This document shows, one piece after another, positions 1-13,400 of a stretch of 64,000 nucleotides of DNA. Within the stretch, counting starts at the first letter, position 1. Every line of letters starts with the position of its first letter. The translations under genes and the position numbers were made by a program. The stretch comes from Phorcus lineatus (lineage: Eukaryota > Mollusca > Gastropoda > Trochida > Trochidae): the NCBI GenBank assembly GCA_921293015.1, contig OV121085.1, positions 14,409,731 to 14,473,730 of the forward strand, written 5' to 3'. A model generated the notes under the pieces. That model had not been told where the DNA came from. It was given only the letters and a program-made list of their open reading frames with translations, and made no database searches.

Positions 1-55
1 AGCACACGGTGGCAGAGAATTGAGTGTAAAGTAAGTAAAGAAGTTAAAGTAGTTT

Positions 56-3000
56 CTATTCAAGTGTGACATTCTTATACACATCGCCTTGTCCACTATG
101 GTCAATGTGCTCATAGTCTGTGTTTTCTCTGTTTACCAGATCACAGTAGGTGGGATGTTCTTTAGATGCAGGCGTTGTAGCACTGATCGAAAGATATCTG
201 AAATGAAATTCAAAATATATTTATGTTTGTTCATGAACTTTGCCTTTATATAACGACATTGAAAACAATGATGCTGTGAAGAAAAACAATATGTTTTTCT
301 AATTTATTTCGATGCAGAAAACTCAAACAGATAAGCTTTGCCTTAAAATCATTTAAATCTTTTCACCACTCTGGTCATCTCTGATGTGTTTTTTGACTTT
401 TCATAGAAAAATGAAAAGGCGTGCCCTGTATTCTAATCGTTTGGTTTCTGTCATCATAGTCCAGCTTTGTAAAGTTATTTTACATTGTTTGTGATGAACA
501 AGCTATACTGATATTCCGATTTTCATACTCTGTATTTTCTCTGTTTGTCAGGTCATAGTAAGTGGGATGCTCTTTTGAGTCAGGGGCTGCAGCTTCTTTT
601 GAGGCACGGCGAACGCAATGATATCTAAAAGGTAAGGGAATGACCATAATTGACAGAAAGTATTACATTTCATTTGTTTTTAACTGATAAATGTATAATT
701 TACATTTATGAACACATTAATGTGTATGGTTGAATGAAGGTTATCATATAATTCTTAAAAGGGCGCACAAAACGAAATACTAAACTAATTTTTAAACATT
801 TTATTCACTGACAATTTTCTTTATACCATATCAATTAATTGTTATAACACATATGTTCCTTTGGTGTTTTAACACATACATATATATATATATGTGCGCA
901 AAGGAATAATCAGTGAAATTATTCTTCTTCTAATTCTTCGAATGCTTTGGCTGCTACGTCTACTATAATGACAACATAGTACTTACAGTGTACTTACCTA
1001 CGATGAAAGACAACACCAGCAATAACGATGAAGATGAGACAAACGACACCCACTATGCCACCTGCTATTGCCCCAACTAAAACTTACAAAGATAAGATAT
1101 TCGATTCATTAAAAACTATTATTTCATGAATGCTAGACATATTTTTTTATCAGGATATAAGTAGCGATCGCTGAAAGAAACAAAATACGAGACTTATCCA
1201 TATTAATTTAAAGTTATGACGGGACTGTGGGTTATGGGTTGTGCCGGTTGGTGATCCATTGTGGTTTCCTCCATCTCCTTGACTTCCTTGCGGCTGTCTT
1301 TGTTGGGGGCGTTGGTGTTTTTCCCCTCGGTCTTGGACTTCTTCTTAGGACGTTTGGTCGTAGAAGGGGGAGTACGTTGTCGGGGTGGTGTCTGTGGTGT
1401 TGGTGAAGGTAGTGGGTGTGCAGGGTCCTGTTGGTTGTCTGCGCCGGTCGTTGCTTCCTGGGCTGGTGGGGTCCTAGAAGCGGGGTTTGGTGGTGCGGGT
1501 GCAGAAACTTTCAGCCCTCCGTTTTGGTTTCTGTCCCTTTCTCTGCTCCATGTCAAACACGATCGTAAAAACCTTTTCTCCGTCCTCAAAGTTGTTTGTG
1601 ACGGAGTAGGTTTTCATCAGGTATTGTAAGCAAAGTTCCAAGTCCACTAGGAGATCCGTACAGCTTGATAGCAAGACTACAGATGGTATCATTCCACCAT
1701 TGTACCTCCTTTTATAATGATTACATGAGAGAAAAAGTAAATTTTTACCTTCTGCATGCAACCGTTTGTTGATGAAATAACAGAGTTACCCTTTGCCATT
1801 ATTTTATCCAACATTGAAGTGACGTCATTGACAAAGTGCAGAAAATGGACTGTGCAAGGAGAATCCTCCTCATTTTTCAAACTATGCTTAAATATTTAAC
1901 TTTAATATACTGAAAATATTTTTTTGGAAACATAAGAACAAAAATATTGTTGCCTTCATTAAGCATTTACCATTAATGGTCTGTGGTTGGTAAAATCTTT
2001 ATTTGAACAGTAGGTATAATAACAAATGTATATAAATTGTCTTATAACCATCTCAAACAAACAGATAAGTAAAGTTGATAATTATTAGTAATCATAAGAA
2101 TTACTTTCTATTTCATGACATGTCTATGTTGTTTTCTTTCGACAGCTATCTTCTAAGTTGATTTGATGTCATTACCTGGATTTCTATTCCTTGCATATTA
2201 CAGTTTGTAATGATATTTGAGTTATTCATTCACATATATACGTTATTTGTGTCATAACTTCTTACTACATGTACCTTGTAAATCATTAATGCTAGGTCCT
2301 GGAGCAGTAGTATTTGATTTAGTTGAAACGTCAGTCCCTCCAGAGGTTGAGTAATCAGGTTTCGTTGTTATTGGCACAGTTGAACTCGTAAATGTTGAAG
2401 TTGTGGTTCCATCTCTTAGTATTGTCGAAGTTGTCGTTTTTGTTGTGGTTGTGGATATGTGTTATTGTTGTTGGTGGTGGTGTTGATGATGATGTCGTTG
2501 TTAGAGTGATCAGAGGTTGTGAATTTATCCTTGGTTCGAAACATCGAAGAATTAAGTTAGTTCCTGTACAGACGTAAAAATAGCACCATGCAGCCTTTAT
2601 CTTTATATTACAGGGTCTATTTCCATATAAGCAGGTAAGATCTTGGCAAGTATTTCTGAATGTTTCAAAGAAATGAATCAAGAAACTAGTTCTTTATTCA
2701 TCCTAATCAACAATTCGAGCTTGCATTTTAGAAATGAATGCAACGTTCATATTTATATTTTGAAAAATAATGTTACAATTCAAATAAATAATTGAATAAT
2801 TTAAAAAATGGGTTGTCGATTCAAATAAATATTATATTGAGTAAATCAATTTTAAAAAGTACGGACTATTGAAAATAATTCTTTGAAAATCCGAAAATGC
2901 CATCCATATAGAATTAAATGTATCAAATTTTCACCACGTTAAGAAACACTATCTATCATTTGACAGTTATTTGACTTGGTTTAAAAATGTGATAACGTAC

Positions 3001-3342
3001 CGTTTTTGTTTCTTAATTCTGTATATCCTGACATCGGTCGTGGCGAGACTACGATTGTCTTCACATGAATCCACAATCCGCTTCCATTACAAAATCTGTT
3101 AATTTGAACTTCAGATTGAATATAACTGTCATTACATGTTGTTTTCAACATAGGCCCTGACAGTGTAACTCGTGTGTCACATTTAGGAGAGTTAAGATTT
3201 TGAAAAGACAATTCAAGTTCAGTGCAAGATTCAAAGGTGACATAACAAGAACATGATCCATTGGTACCAGCTATGAGGGAAGTGTTCATATTGATGTCTA
3301 CATGTTCTGATGTAGCTTTCCCAAAGTGACAGAGTTGAAGGA
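56..3342 (-). CDS. 3' part of a type I membrane receptor gene (CUB-like, stalk, TM, tyrosine-motif tail)
   Basis: I assembled minus-strand exons from splice sites and phase. They are 3001-3342 (CUB-like, phase 1 to 1), 2275-2563 (Thr/Ser/Pro stalk), 998-1076 (TM, phase 1 to 2) and 56-197 (tail, ending TAG). The extracellular exon has a CSC cluster, further Cys and N-glycosylation sites, and aligns by eye with the CUB-like exon at 49763-50080. The TM exon encodes a Gly/Val/Ile helix (from VGAIAGGIVG) followed by HRR. The 47-residue tail holds TYCDL, TDYEHI and DVYKNV; the second fits the ITSM pattern TxYxx[VI]. The stalk exon is 289 bp, one more than the expected multiple of 3, and its frame shifts midway, so this copy may be a pseudogene or hold a sequence error. 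I found no signal-peptide or lectin exon upstream on this strand. The family is inferred from domain order; the ligand is unknown. Confidence 0.6.
480..624 (-). CDS. alternative cytoplasmic tail exon of the receptor gene
   Basis: This exon is a paralogue of the tail exon at 56-197, with the same acceptor phase. It starts with A TAT after an AG and so also fits the TM exon at 998-1076. It encodes HPTYYDLTNRENTEYEN, close to the other tail, then diverges into a short end and a TAA stop. It therefore keeps TYYDL but loses the TxYxxI and VYKNV motifs. It looks like a duplicated terminal exon used as a mutually exclusive 3' end, or a decaying copy. Confidence 0.5.
1203..1761 (-). pseudogene. GC-rich degenerate ORF of unknown origin in an intron
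   Basis: A stretch with clearly higher GC than its surroundings lies in the intron between the stalk and TM exons. Two overlapping minus-strand frames (1474-1761 and 1203-1589) give a polypeptide rich in Pro, Thr, Lys and Gln, with PKKKS near the middle. One frameshift around 1520-1580 would link them. I do not recognise the family. The composition resembles the basic, low-complexity part of a retroelement ORF1, and the setting suggests an inserted mobile-element fragment. Confidence 0.3.
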
Positions 3343-3929
3343 CTGAAACACAAATGTTGTTGTAATGAATTCATTCAGCAAGTCATAACAAGTTACAAAA
3401 GTGAGGTAAAAAATACATTCAAGTTTTAATATCATGCCTACCTGAAATTTGAGGTTGAAAACAGGTTGGATATAAAATCATATTTCTTTGTTTATACAAA
3501 CATAAAACTCGTTCGATTTCTGTACTTGACCACCTATTATGACTCAACGATTATCTGACCTTCATCATAATAAATGTATAGTAGAATGCCAATGTTCGAT
3601 TATGATGAACACTTCGAACAATGAATAATAAATAAGAGAATATCTTTATTACTTTTTTGTTTTATCCAAAAGCATTATAAGTCAACGTTGACAAATATTT
3701 TTACGACATGTTTAAAAGGAAGATATATAAACAGAACAAAAGAAGGGTCAAGTTGTAGATATGACTGCAATAAGCCTCACATAATGTTTTTACAGTAGAT
3801 AACAATCATCTGCTTTTTAAAATACATTATAAATGATTGGTTAATATGATTCATAGCCAGTCAGTCATTTATTCCCCCACTACACATCTACATGACATTT
3901 CAACTTATTGGTCAGTTATTGGTGTCTAG

Positions 3930-4580
3930 CGTCACAATCTGAGTAAAGAACAGTGATAAATTTTCCAGTGCTGGGGGGTCAATTTGCTGAAAAGGTTAGA
4001 GAGCGACTGACTACAGTTTTTGATGACGGTTCCCCTTCTACTGCGACTATCAAACACTGGGTGAAATAATTTCAACTTGGAAGATGACTCCTGGTCATGG
4101 ATACCATCAACCAGTACAAACTCTAAAAACATTGCTCTGCATCAACTAGTGATAGCAAGTTGCCAAATTCTATCCGCGAGTTAGAAGAAGCAACAGGCCT
4201 GTCAAATGGATCCATATATAGCATACTTCGTGACAAACTCCACAGGTCCAAGGTTTGTGCACGATGGGTTAACAAAATACTATGGTATACTTCAGTGAAG
4301 CTTTGCTAACATATTACAATGCCAACCCAGAAGAATTTCATTTTAGGTTTGTTACCGTTGATGAAACTTGGTTTTATCATAATGACCCAGTGAATTCCAT
4401 CGCTTTCCCAAACAAATAAACAAACTTTCTTGGCCAGAGATTTGTTGATGACAGTGAACTGACTGCTACTGTGGGGCCTTTTTTAGGGGACCAAGTTTTA
4501 GAGTTCCACCGTTCGGGTATCAGTGCCTTGCGATGGAAGAAGTGTGTAGAGTTCAAAGGGTATCATGTTGAAAAATAAAG
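3930..4580 (+). pseudogene. degenerate mariner-type transposase
   Basis: Conceptual translation in shifting frames gives recognisable mariner pieces: RELEEATGLSNGSIYSIL (helix-turn-helix region), CARWVNK, then TVDETWFYHNDP, which matches the hallmark VDETW.Y block around the second catalytic Asp. Stops and frameshifts break the frame, for example the stop after the FPNK segment near 4419. No terminal repeats were found. It is a dead cut-and-paste transposon remnant between receptor exon copies. Confidence 0.7.
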
Positions 4581-6891
4581 CCGATGGAATCGAAATATTT
4601 TGTTCGTTCTTTGTCAGTCTCAAAACCTTTTGATATCCCTTGGTAGCAGTATCGAAATTGTTCACAAATAGTCACTGTACGTACTTCTTAACAAGATATT
4701 ACCAATCGTAATCATTGACTTGACTCCAAGAATATATTTATGTCATTGGATTAGAATTTGAAAAATACCTCAACATTCCGAACAGATCAGGAAGAGGTAC
4801 GATATCAACATATAGCTGCAAGAGTTTAAGTTCTGTCACTTTGGAAGACGTAAATTTCAAAGAAAAGGCAATACATTATTTAGGAATTAATTTTACTGCA
4901 TTTATTCATAAACAATTGCAATAGTAGGTAACAATAGACTCTCTGGTATTGCAATAGTTTGTCACAAAAGACTATTGCTATCGTAAAAACTCTTTTGGCG
5001 TCAATTATAGTTCCCCCTAGTGCGCATATACATAAGTGCACTGTTCGCCATTGAATTGGAATTCTATTTTGAACATTTTAGGATTGATAACACCATTGGC
5101 AATAATTGATTTGTATGACTCAAAGACCATACATTCTATTAACTTTGAATAAGACATTGGATGCACTTTGTGTAAAAACCTATTCCAGAGAACAAATACA
5201 AAATGAAAGTGTTTTGAGTGTTCGCTGACTATGTGTCCTATTCAACTGTTGTAATACTAATATTGTGTTTATTTTCAAGTTGTCAGTCACATATGAATAT
5301 TTATTTCCTTGAAGATTTCTGTTACTATAATTAAGTACACCTGCTGATATAATGATATTTTCCCTGATTGACATTGTTCAAAGAAACCTCGCGAAAAGGA
5401 AACCAAATTTTACCGATTGCAAGACAATGTTGTTGGGTTTTTTTATAAAATATGACAGTTTTATCAATTTTCAAATTGTAAAACGGTGTTGGTTGGCTTC
5501 AAAAAGTTTTCGCTTGATACTCAACAATTCTCTCTACGACTATGAATAATCTGGTTGAGCCATGAGATGTTTGACCTTTGTTTATTTGTACAGAAATCAA
5601 GGTCAAGAGTTACAATTAATAAACCTACCACAGAATGACCCTGAACTGCAGATATGTTAAAATTGGTGGCCCTTTCAATTGCTTGGTAATCTCAACTTTT
5701 GAAGGTTCGATTCACTGTCCAAACTGAGACATGAGTTTAGAAATATCTTGTGCCAAAATATATCAATATAGCACTTCCTTTGTCGACCAGGAAGTATTTT
5801 TGTAGCTCGTTTGAAAGACGGAATGTGAACTAGGAGTACGTGGCAGGTGACCTATTGTATTTTATCTCTTTCAGGAGTCAAATATTCAGCCAACTATTTT
5901 CTTTTCGTTCTCATTACAATCCTTATGCAGTGCGACGATCTATGAGGTTCCACAGTTGAATTGGTCATATGGTATAAATGTACAGTATTTGCTCCAACAA
6001 CCTTTGCTATTTTAACTTAACTTTTTATCTCATATTTCAAGATGATGTTCCTCAATGTTTTCATATGTAACTTATTTTTAACAATTGCATTGCTTTTATC
6101 TTGTATGTATTCAAAAGACACTGGTGTCTAATAGGTCAGAATTGGTAGGTTGTTACATCACGTGTTTGAAATAGCCCTGAAACAAATAATATTTGTAGTT
6201 TTCTTTTCTCCTTCCTTTGCATTTTTGGCGATGCTAAGTCTAATTTTGAGTGTATGAGAATGTTTGCAATTTTTACAGATTTCTTTAAGGTGTTTATCAT
6301 TTATAGATTGGTTAACTGAAGTTAAGTTGGTTTGACAAATTAAAAACTATATATAATAAGCTGTTTTGTGTTTTTAATCCATTTTTGTAAACAACTTTTC
6401 TTAGAAAGAACCGTTTTGGTCAGTGTTGAAGGAGAACTTAAAAAATTACAAAAATAAACATTTAATTTTTGATACTGTAAATCAAAGTTAGCAAAGTTTG
6501 CAAGAACTTTCACAACACTGGTACCTGCTCCACTCATACCTTTTTGTATGAAGAACATTTAAACGTGGCTGATCAAGATTGCAACTTTTTCTCTCAAATG
6601 GTTAGTAAACTTAGCACCAATATGATTATGATCAACAACAGCCAGATATTTTCGATAGTTTAAACCATTTATTACTTATGTGACCTCCACAAATCACTTG
6701 AACTGTTTTCACTCAAGACTTCAAAGACCATGACGAGGTTTACAAGAGTTTTACATATATAGACAAGTGAACATGCAAAGAAAAGATGTACCCATATGAT
6801 TTGTGCTGTGAACTGTTTATCGAAATTCAAATAGCACATGGTGGCAGAGAATTGAGTGTGAAGGAAGTAGAGTAGTTTAAGTAGTTAAGTT

Positions 6892-7039
6892 CTATTCAAG
6901 TGTGACATTCTTGTACACATTGCCTTGTCCACTGTGGTCAATGGGCTCATACTGTGTGGTTTCTCTGTTTGCCAGATCACAGTAGGTGTGATCGATGTTC
7001 TTTAGATGCATGCTTCCTGTAGGACGGATGGAACGATAT
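6892..7039 (-). pseudogene. orphan receptor tail exon
   Basis: This is the third copy of the tyrosine tail, with HTYCDLANRE, TQYEPI and NVYKNVTLE before TAG. It is preceded by a good AG acceptor in the same phase as the other tail exons. The 3' flank is also shared with 1-55. No TM, stalk or CUB exon is visible further upstream on this strand before the acyltransferase gene begins on the other strand, so it is probably the relic of a deleted receptor copy. The intact coding sequence suggests recent loss or a selected use that I cannot see. Confidence 0.5.
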
Positions 7040-7477
7040 CTGAAAACAAAGCATGCACAGTCCTGGACATATGCGCTGCACAAAAACATTATCAGAATCA
7101 TCAATATTATCATCATCATCATTATTGTTGTTATAAATATAAGCATTCGTTCAGCATTTGTACCTTAAACTTTAATACTTAATGATTGGGTACATTGCAA
7201 ACAGTTAACAACAACAACAATGTAAAACAAAATTACTCTTTCAAAAATTAATCAGAATAGAGTATTAAGATTTATATGAATATTTATTAATAGTATCAAC
7301 GATTTGTTTTGGAATAATAACTGAGGATATCAGCGTAAATAAAAATATATAATTAGCTTAAAATATATTTGATTATAAATTCAATACGATGAAACATCTG
7401 GTGCGCGTTTTTATTTAATCCAAAAGTCACTTGCCAAGCGAGAATCAGTGATCATCACAGTAGAAAAATAATTTGCC

Positions 7478-10400
7478 ATGATATTTTGGAGTACTATCAT
7501 TATTCTACCCTTGGTCAGTGTTCTGTCACTATGTCAAGGAAATGGGAAGATCAAGTTCTATGTGAAATACACCTTCTATTTCGTTAGTTTGGGTTTGATA
7601 TCTGTGTATGTATTTCTGATGTCACTACAGAGGGGAAGAACTGTGAAGAATGCAAGGTAAGACAATCATCGTTATCGTTATCATCATCATTATCATCATG
7701 AACATCATCATATTCATTAACAACATCTGCATGTACCTCTGCATCGTATGCGTCAGATGCACCGTCAACACCACCACTGTAATGACATGCATTACATGTA
7801 TCATTATCATCATTTTCAATATCACCATCTGCATATACATCTTCATCATGTGTGTAATATGCTACATCATCACTTTCAACATCATCATAATCATGATCAT
7901 AAACACCATCATCAACAACATCATCATCTTCATGCATCATCATCATCATCATCTTCATCTTCATCATCATTATCATAATTTCATATAAAACCTGCATATG
8001 CATAAGCATCATATTCGTCATATTATCAAAATACCATCATCATCATCATCATAACCATCATCATCATCGTCATCACCATCATCATCGTCATCATCATCAT
8101 CATTTTTTAATTTGTATATCCATCTGCATTGAACTAACTAACTAAACATTATTCAATTAAATGTACGTACATGTAACGTATCACCCAAACATTTGGCTCG
8201 CAATTACCAGAAAAACAATTAACAGTTTAAAATATCATTTGAGATTCCGTTTCACACCAGCAAATGGGAAGTGTTGTATGTTTCAATCCCAAGATCATAT
8301 CAAAAAGCAAACAATTCATATCATCTTTGACATGCAGAAAAAAATCGTAATGACTATTCAAGAAGCCACGATCCAACACTAAGTATCAACTTTTGAGATA
8401 TGAAAGGAATTTTAAACGTAAGATTAGTTTGTCTTTTTGGATTCTTCATAACTACATATATATCAGACAAACGAAAGTGACTTTGTATTTTGTTCTTATT
8501 GTGAATCACAAACGAAGATAAAAGAAGGTGCATGAAGTCGACACAATTGATTTTATAATTCGTTTACAATTTTAACTCAAAGTCAACATTCTGTCAATAT
8601 CAAGACGTGTATGCGTGAACAGAGAAATTACTTCAAAGTATCATTTATGAATGAAAGTGAAGTTAACAAAACATTTAGGATCGTTTATCAACGGATTACC
8701 CTTTACCAGATTATACCTGAGCTACTCTGACCTCTTCTCCGAACTTAAAGTCAAAGTTTACTCTTGGCGAGTCACACCTTGACGTTTTAAAGATTCAAAG
8801 AATTATAACAAGACCGACCAGTGATGTGGCAGTTCATGATTAACTAATGTCTGATGCAGTCAATCGACAGTTGCATGTGTCCGCTAATGTTCAATTTTAT
8901 GGCGTCGGGTGGAATTTCATGTGACTTTTGTGAAAGGCAAGACGTACTCGAAATGAATAGTAGGGGAATTTTAACTAAACTTTAAATTTGAGGGGTAGAA
9001 AGCATGCATTGTTTTGAAAATGATTATAATTTTAAGATGAGATATTTATTTATGTGATTACTATTGGAATTATAATAATTATAGATTTTGCAAAGATGAA
9101 ACAATAATGCATTCATAAAAGGAAAGAAGTACAAAAATGGTACATTGACAATTTCAGGTTCTACTTCACCCCATGTAAGATCTTGTGTGATCTTCTGGGC
9201 ATCAAACTGGAGATGCGAGGAATGCAGAACATTCCTTCAAACACGGGTGGAGTGGTTGTCTGCAACCATGGCTCCTTCCTCGACATACTCTGTAAGTGCT
9301 AACATTTTGTGTTAGACATTTGCGATTATTTGAAAACGTTGAATTTGGTTAAGATCAGAAATATCGGAGTATTCTTTAAGTGGTGACACTTTTTTGTTAG
9401 ACAGTTGCGAGTTAATCGAAAAAGTGAAATTCGTTTAGAACCAGAAATATGTCTCCTGTTCTTAAATATGTCAAAACAATCATCTTCCAATGCAAGACAC
9501 AACCTCATCTTGTCTCAGGGTAGGACGTAAAGCTAACGCTCCACTCTTCTTACCCTGCGTGTAAACCCCGATATAAACCAAGCCAATCAAATACTTTCAT
9601 CGCGATGGTTTACGATAAAATTTCAGCCAACCAAAGAGAGCCTCTCGAACAGAAGTTGGCTTTCGCTCTTGTGCAAATTTGCGACATCCATAGATAACAA
9701 ACTGACATCGAAAGCCGTTCGTCGATGGTGATAAAATCCGAGTTCAATATTGCTATTCTGTTAAGTTCATTGCATCAAATCTTACCATTTTCCAGTGAAA
9801 TGGTATTCGCAATTCATTCAGATATTTGTAATAAACTTAAGATGATTAAATTTTGAGGGAACGGTATGATTTTCGAAGGGATCTTGAATCGCCGACTCAC
9901 TTTTCTAGCGCTGTCATTGGTTGACTATTTATAGAAAGTTCGTAGGTCATAGGTCACGGCGCGAATTTTATACCGGGGTAAGAAGAGTGAATCGTTAGCT
10001 TTACGTCTTACCCTGAGACAGGATGGACACAACCTGTGTAAATTCCCAAACCTTTCATCTTCCCCCGCAAGGCTTAAAATTGCACCAGTCTCTATCACTG
10101 GTTGCTTCAACCCTTCCTGCAATCCCGTCAAAATTCTAGTGCAGGGCTTCTAAGGCATCAATGCAAGTAGCAGTTATCATTAGACTTTCGCGAAACGTCG
10201 CAGCAGTCTGGACGACAAGAACAGAGAAGTTGTAAACTGAGGCAGGGCCTATCTTAGCGATTCAACAATGGGGTTTGCAAAACAATAGGCCATGCGTGGG
10301 AAGATGCAACAGGTTATGCCTTTCTGGCTTTTTAAACACAATATATTATGACATTCAAGAAGTTCATATTAAGGTTCTTTTCTGCGGTTGTTCATAATAA

Positions 10401-13400
10401 TATACATGGCAATTTGAAATGATCCAATTAATGTCTCCAATCATGTATATATAAATTGTTATTTCTATTTATTGTGATGAATTTAATCGATTCCAATAAT
10501 TAGTGTGCTATTTATAGTTTGTAAGATATGTCTTATTATTCAAATAACATGTCGATCACGTGATTTCACTGGTGATATAAATACTGATTTCCATATGTTT
10601 TCCCTTGTCAGCAACGTGACAAGTCGATACTGTTACGTGTTTGTCATGCACGTTTTAGGCCGGTACAAACGCTAGATGTCATTCAAGGGAGATAACTCAT
10701 TTTACTACACTCGGTCCATTGTACACGAAGAATGACTTGACAATGAAACTGAGTGATGCGCTCATAAAATGTTATTAAAGAGATCACGAAACAGTTATCA
10801 TGTGTGAACCAGTTTATCCTTCTTTGAAAATTCATTGAATGTTCTCTAATAATGTATATTATCATTTTTTGGGCGGTGGGATGTTGGATTAAAGTTTCGG
10901 GATAAGAATATATATCTAAGACAAAAACTTCCCGGGCTTCATCTTTGGTTGGAATAGGAAAATGTACTACTCTCACATTAAAGAAATTGTCTAGCATATT
11001 ATATATGGGAAGCTAGCTAAAAATTGAGGTAATGAAGTGCTTAATTGTTGTTTCAGTATTTTTATCAAGCTCCTTAACCGAAATAATAGGACTCGCACAT
11101 AAGGAAAATTTAACCAAATATGTGCCTGTTGGACTTGCTACGTGGATGTGTGGACATATCTTTATCAACAGTGAAAATCATGAAAGTGCAATGAACTCAA
11201 TGGCAAAATGTGAAGATGCCATACACAATCAGAAAGTAAGTACCATTACGAATCAATGTAAAAACAAACAAAAAACACAGACTGTTGTTTGTTTAACCTT
11301 TTAAAAATATCAATTTCATGTCTATACAGTGTTCGATTTTGTGTATATTTGAAGTTCAATGTGGAAATATTCAAAGGGACGTGTATCGCCGAAAATTATA
11401 ATAATAATGATAATATATAATGAAATAAAAAAAATGGTATCTCTTCTTTATGAATACTAAAGGGTTATAGCGACAAAAACAGCTTTATTGCAATCCCTAT
11501 GTATTCCGATTTCGTAGCATGACTGTTCAAATGAAATGTTATGGTCAAACATGGCTGACCCGAGCGATGGAAACCGCATTTAATGCAGTAAAAGCTCGCT
11601 TACAAGGTATGGATCACATAACATTTCATTTGAATACATTTGTAGTCATGTTACAAAATCGGAATACATAGGGATTGCGATAAAGTTGTATTTGTCGTAT
11701 ATAGTACGTATGCGAGAGTTTAATTCGTATTTTATCAGTTTGACAGCGATGTTTTTGTGAGGCAGGATTATGGCGTACTTTCAAGAAAGTTTACTTTTTT
11801 CGATTTCTAAACAGTGTAGCTCGGTCAAAAGTGATCCGATTTTCATTATTTTACATTCTATCTAAAGCGGATGTATCAGGCTTCATGTCTATTGTTATAT
11901 CAATCTATATTAAATTTCCAAGTTGATTTCGTCCCGGAACAAGACGAGGGGTCTGATGGCGTTATAACCCTTTAGTATTTATAAAGAAGAGATATCATTT
12001 TCTTATTTTAATTATATAATAATATTCTCATTTTCGGCGATATAAGTCCCTGTGGAAATATTGTCCATCGAGTCAGTATAAACTCATAGAGATGTATTGG
12101 ACTTGATATAGTCCTGCTTCATGACTGTGTATCTAAAGGAGCCTTTTATACAGTCTAGGTCCACATTCAGCAAGTCTAGATTTGACTCAATACACAAGGA
12201 GCCCGAATAAAAAAGAATATTATGGATGAAGGAACATTTAAGTATATAAATTTTTCATAGACTAAATTTTGGTCTAGACTTCATACACGACAAAGAGATA
12301 TTGATTATAGAAGCGTACGTAAAATAACCATATATGTTAACGATCGTGACAGGTAGATCTAAGGGTAAATGAAAATAAGGGGTTTCAGTTTTAATGTCAT
12401 TAACTAACACCATAAACACAATGATTAATTTGATGTTTCCTAAATGAATCTCCATAAGGCCGCGTTCACACGGTGCAAACTGTATACAACTAGTTTCTCA
12501 CATGTTGTATGCAACTAAATTCGGACAAACTCAACGGTAAGAATTAGCCGCAAGCCAAAAGTTGTTTTATTTCTTCAGTTAAAGGTGCTCATATTTCCCG
12601 AGGGGAGAATATCAAGGGAACCTGCATCGTTTGCACCTTTCAAGAAAGGAGCCTTTCATCTAGCAATTAAGACACAGGTATGTCCCTTCCGAAATAGAAT
12701 CTTATTTAACAAGATATATGAATATCGTTACAGAAAACAGCCAGTGAAGGAAATTACCGTATCACTGTTAGATATAAGATATTTAAGATACCTGTATAAT
12801 GACGTGCGGAATTCGAATAAAGTATTGATTAGTTTTTTCTTTTAATCAATGTTGAATGTAGTAGATGATTTTATGATATATGGAAATTCATCAAACAATC
12901 TAAACACTTTTGTTATTGGAAGGAAAGCGTGGATTTTTCAAACTGTTGACTGTAGACAGACATTTGATATTACCTTGATGTCTTGCAAAAGCAGGATGAA
13001 TTAAAATCGATGTAAAAGTGTATCATCAGTTTATATATAAACAGGTAAAAATGGTTATTGATAACGGTAGTAGGCATAGATAAGCTACACTTCAGTTTAT
13101 GAAAGTAACTTTTGATTGACAACTTCTTTGGCCAAATTTACGGAAGCATCCTAGTGCCACAGTCAATTTTTTTAACTCCTAATTAGGATATACCATCATC
13201 TAATTAGGACTTAATCATCGCCTAATTAGGACATAACTATCATCTAATTAGGATAAACTATCAACTAATTAGGAGATACGAAGTCCTAATTAGGACATAC
13301 TATCTCCTAAATAGGAGATACTAAGTCCTAATTAGGACATACTAACTCCTAAATAGGAGATAGTTATGACCTAATTAGGACTTAGTTATCACCTAATTAG

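Noticed and set aside
7584-8021. Long reading frames on both strands rich in Asp, Met, His or Ile.
   Set aside because: They are translations of the ATC/CAT microsatellite in an intron. No other coding signal is present.
12585-12845. 86-codon frame starting MLIFPEGR.
   Set aside because: Only the part up to 12677 is real (exon 4 of acyltransferase copy 1). The rest is intron.
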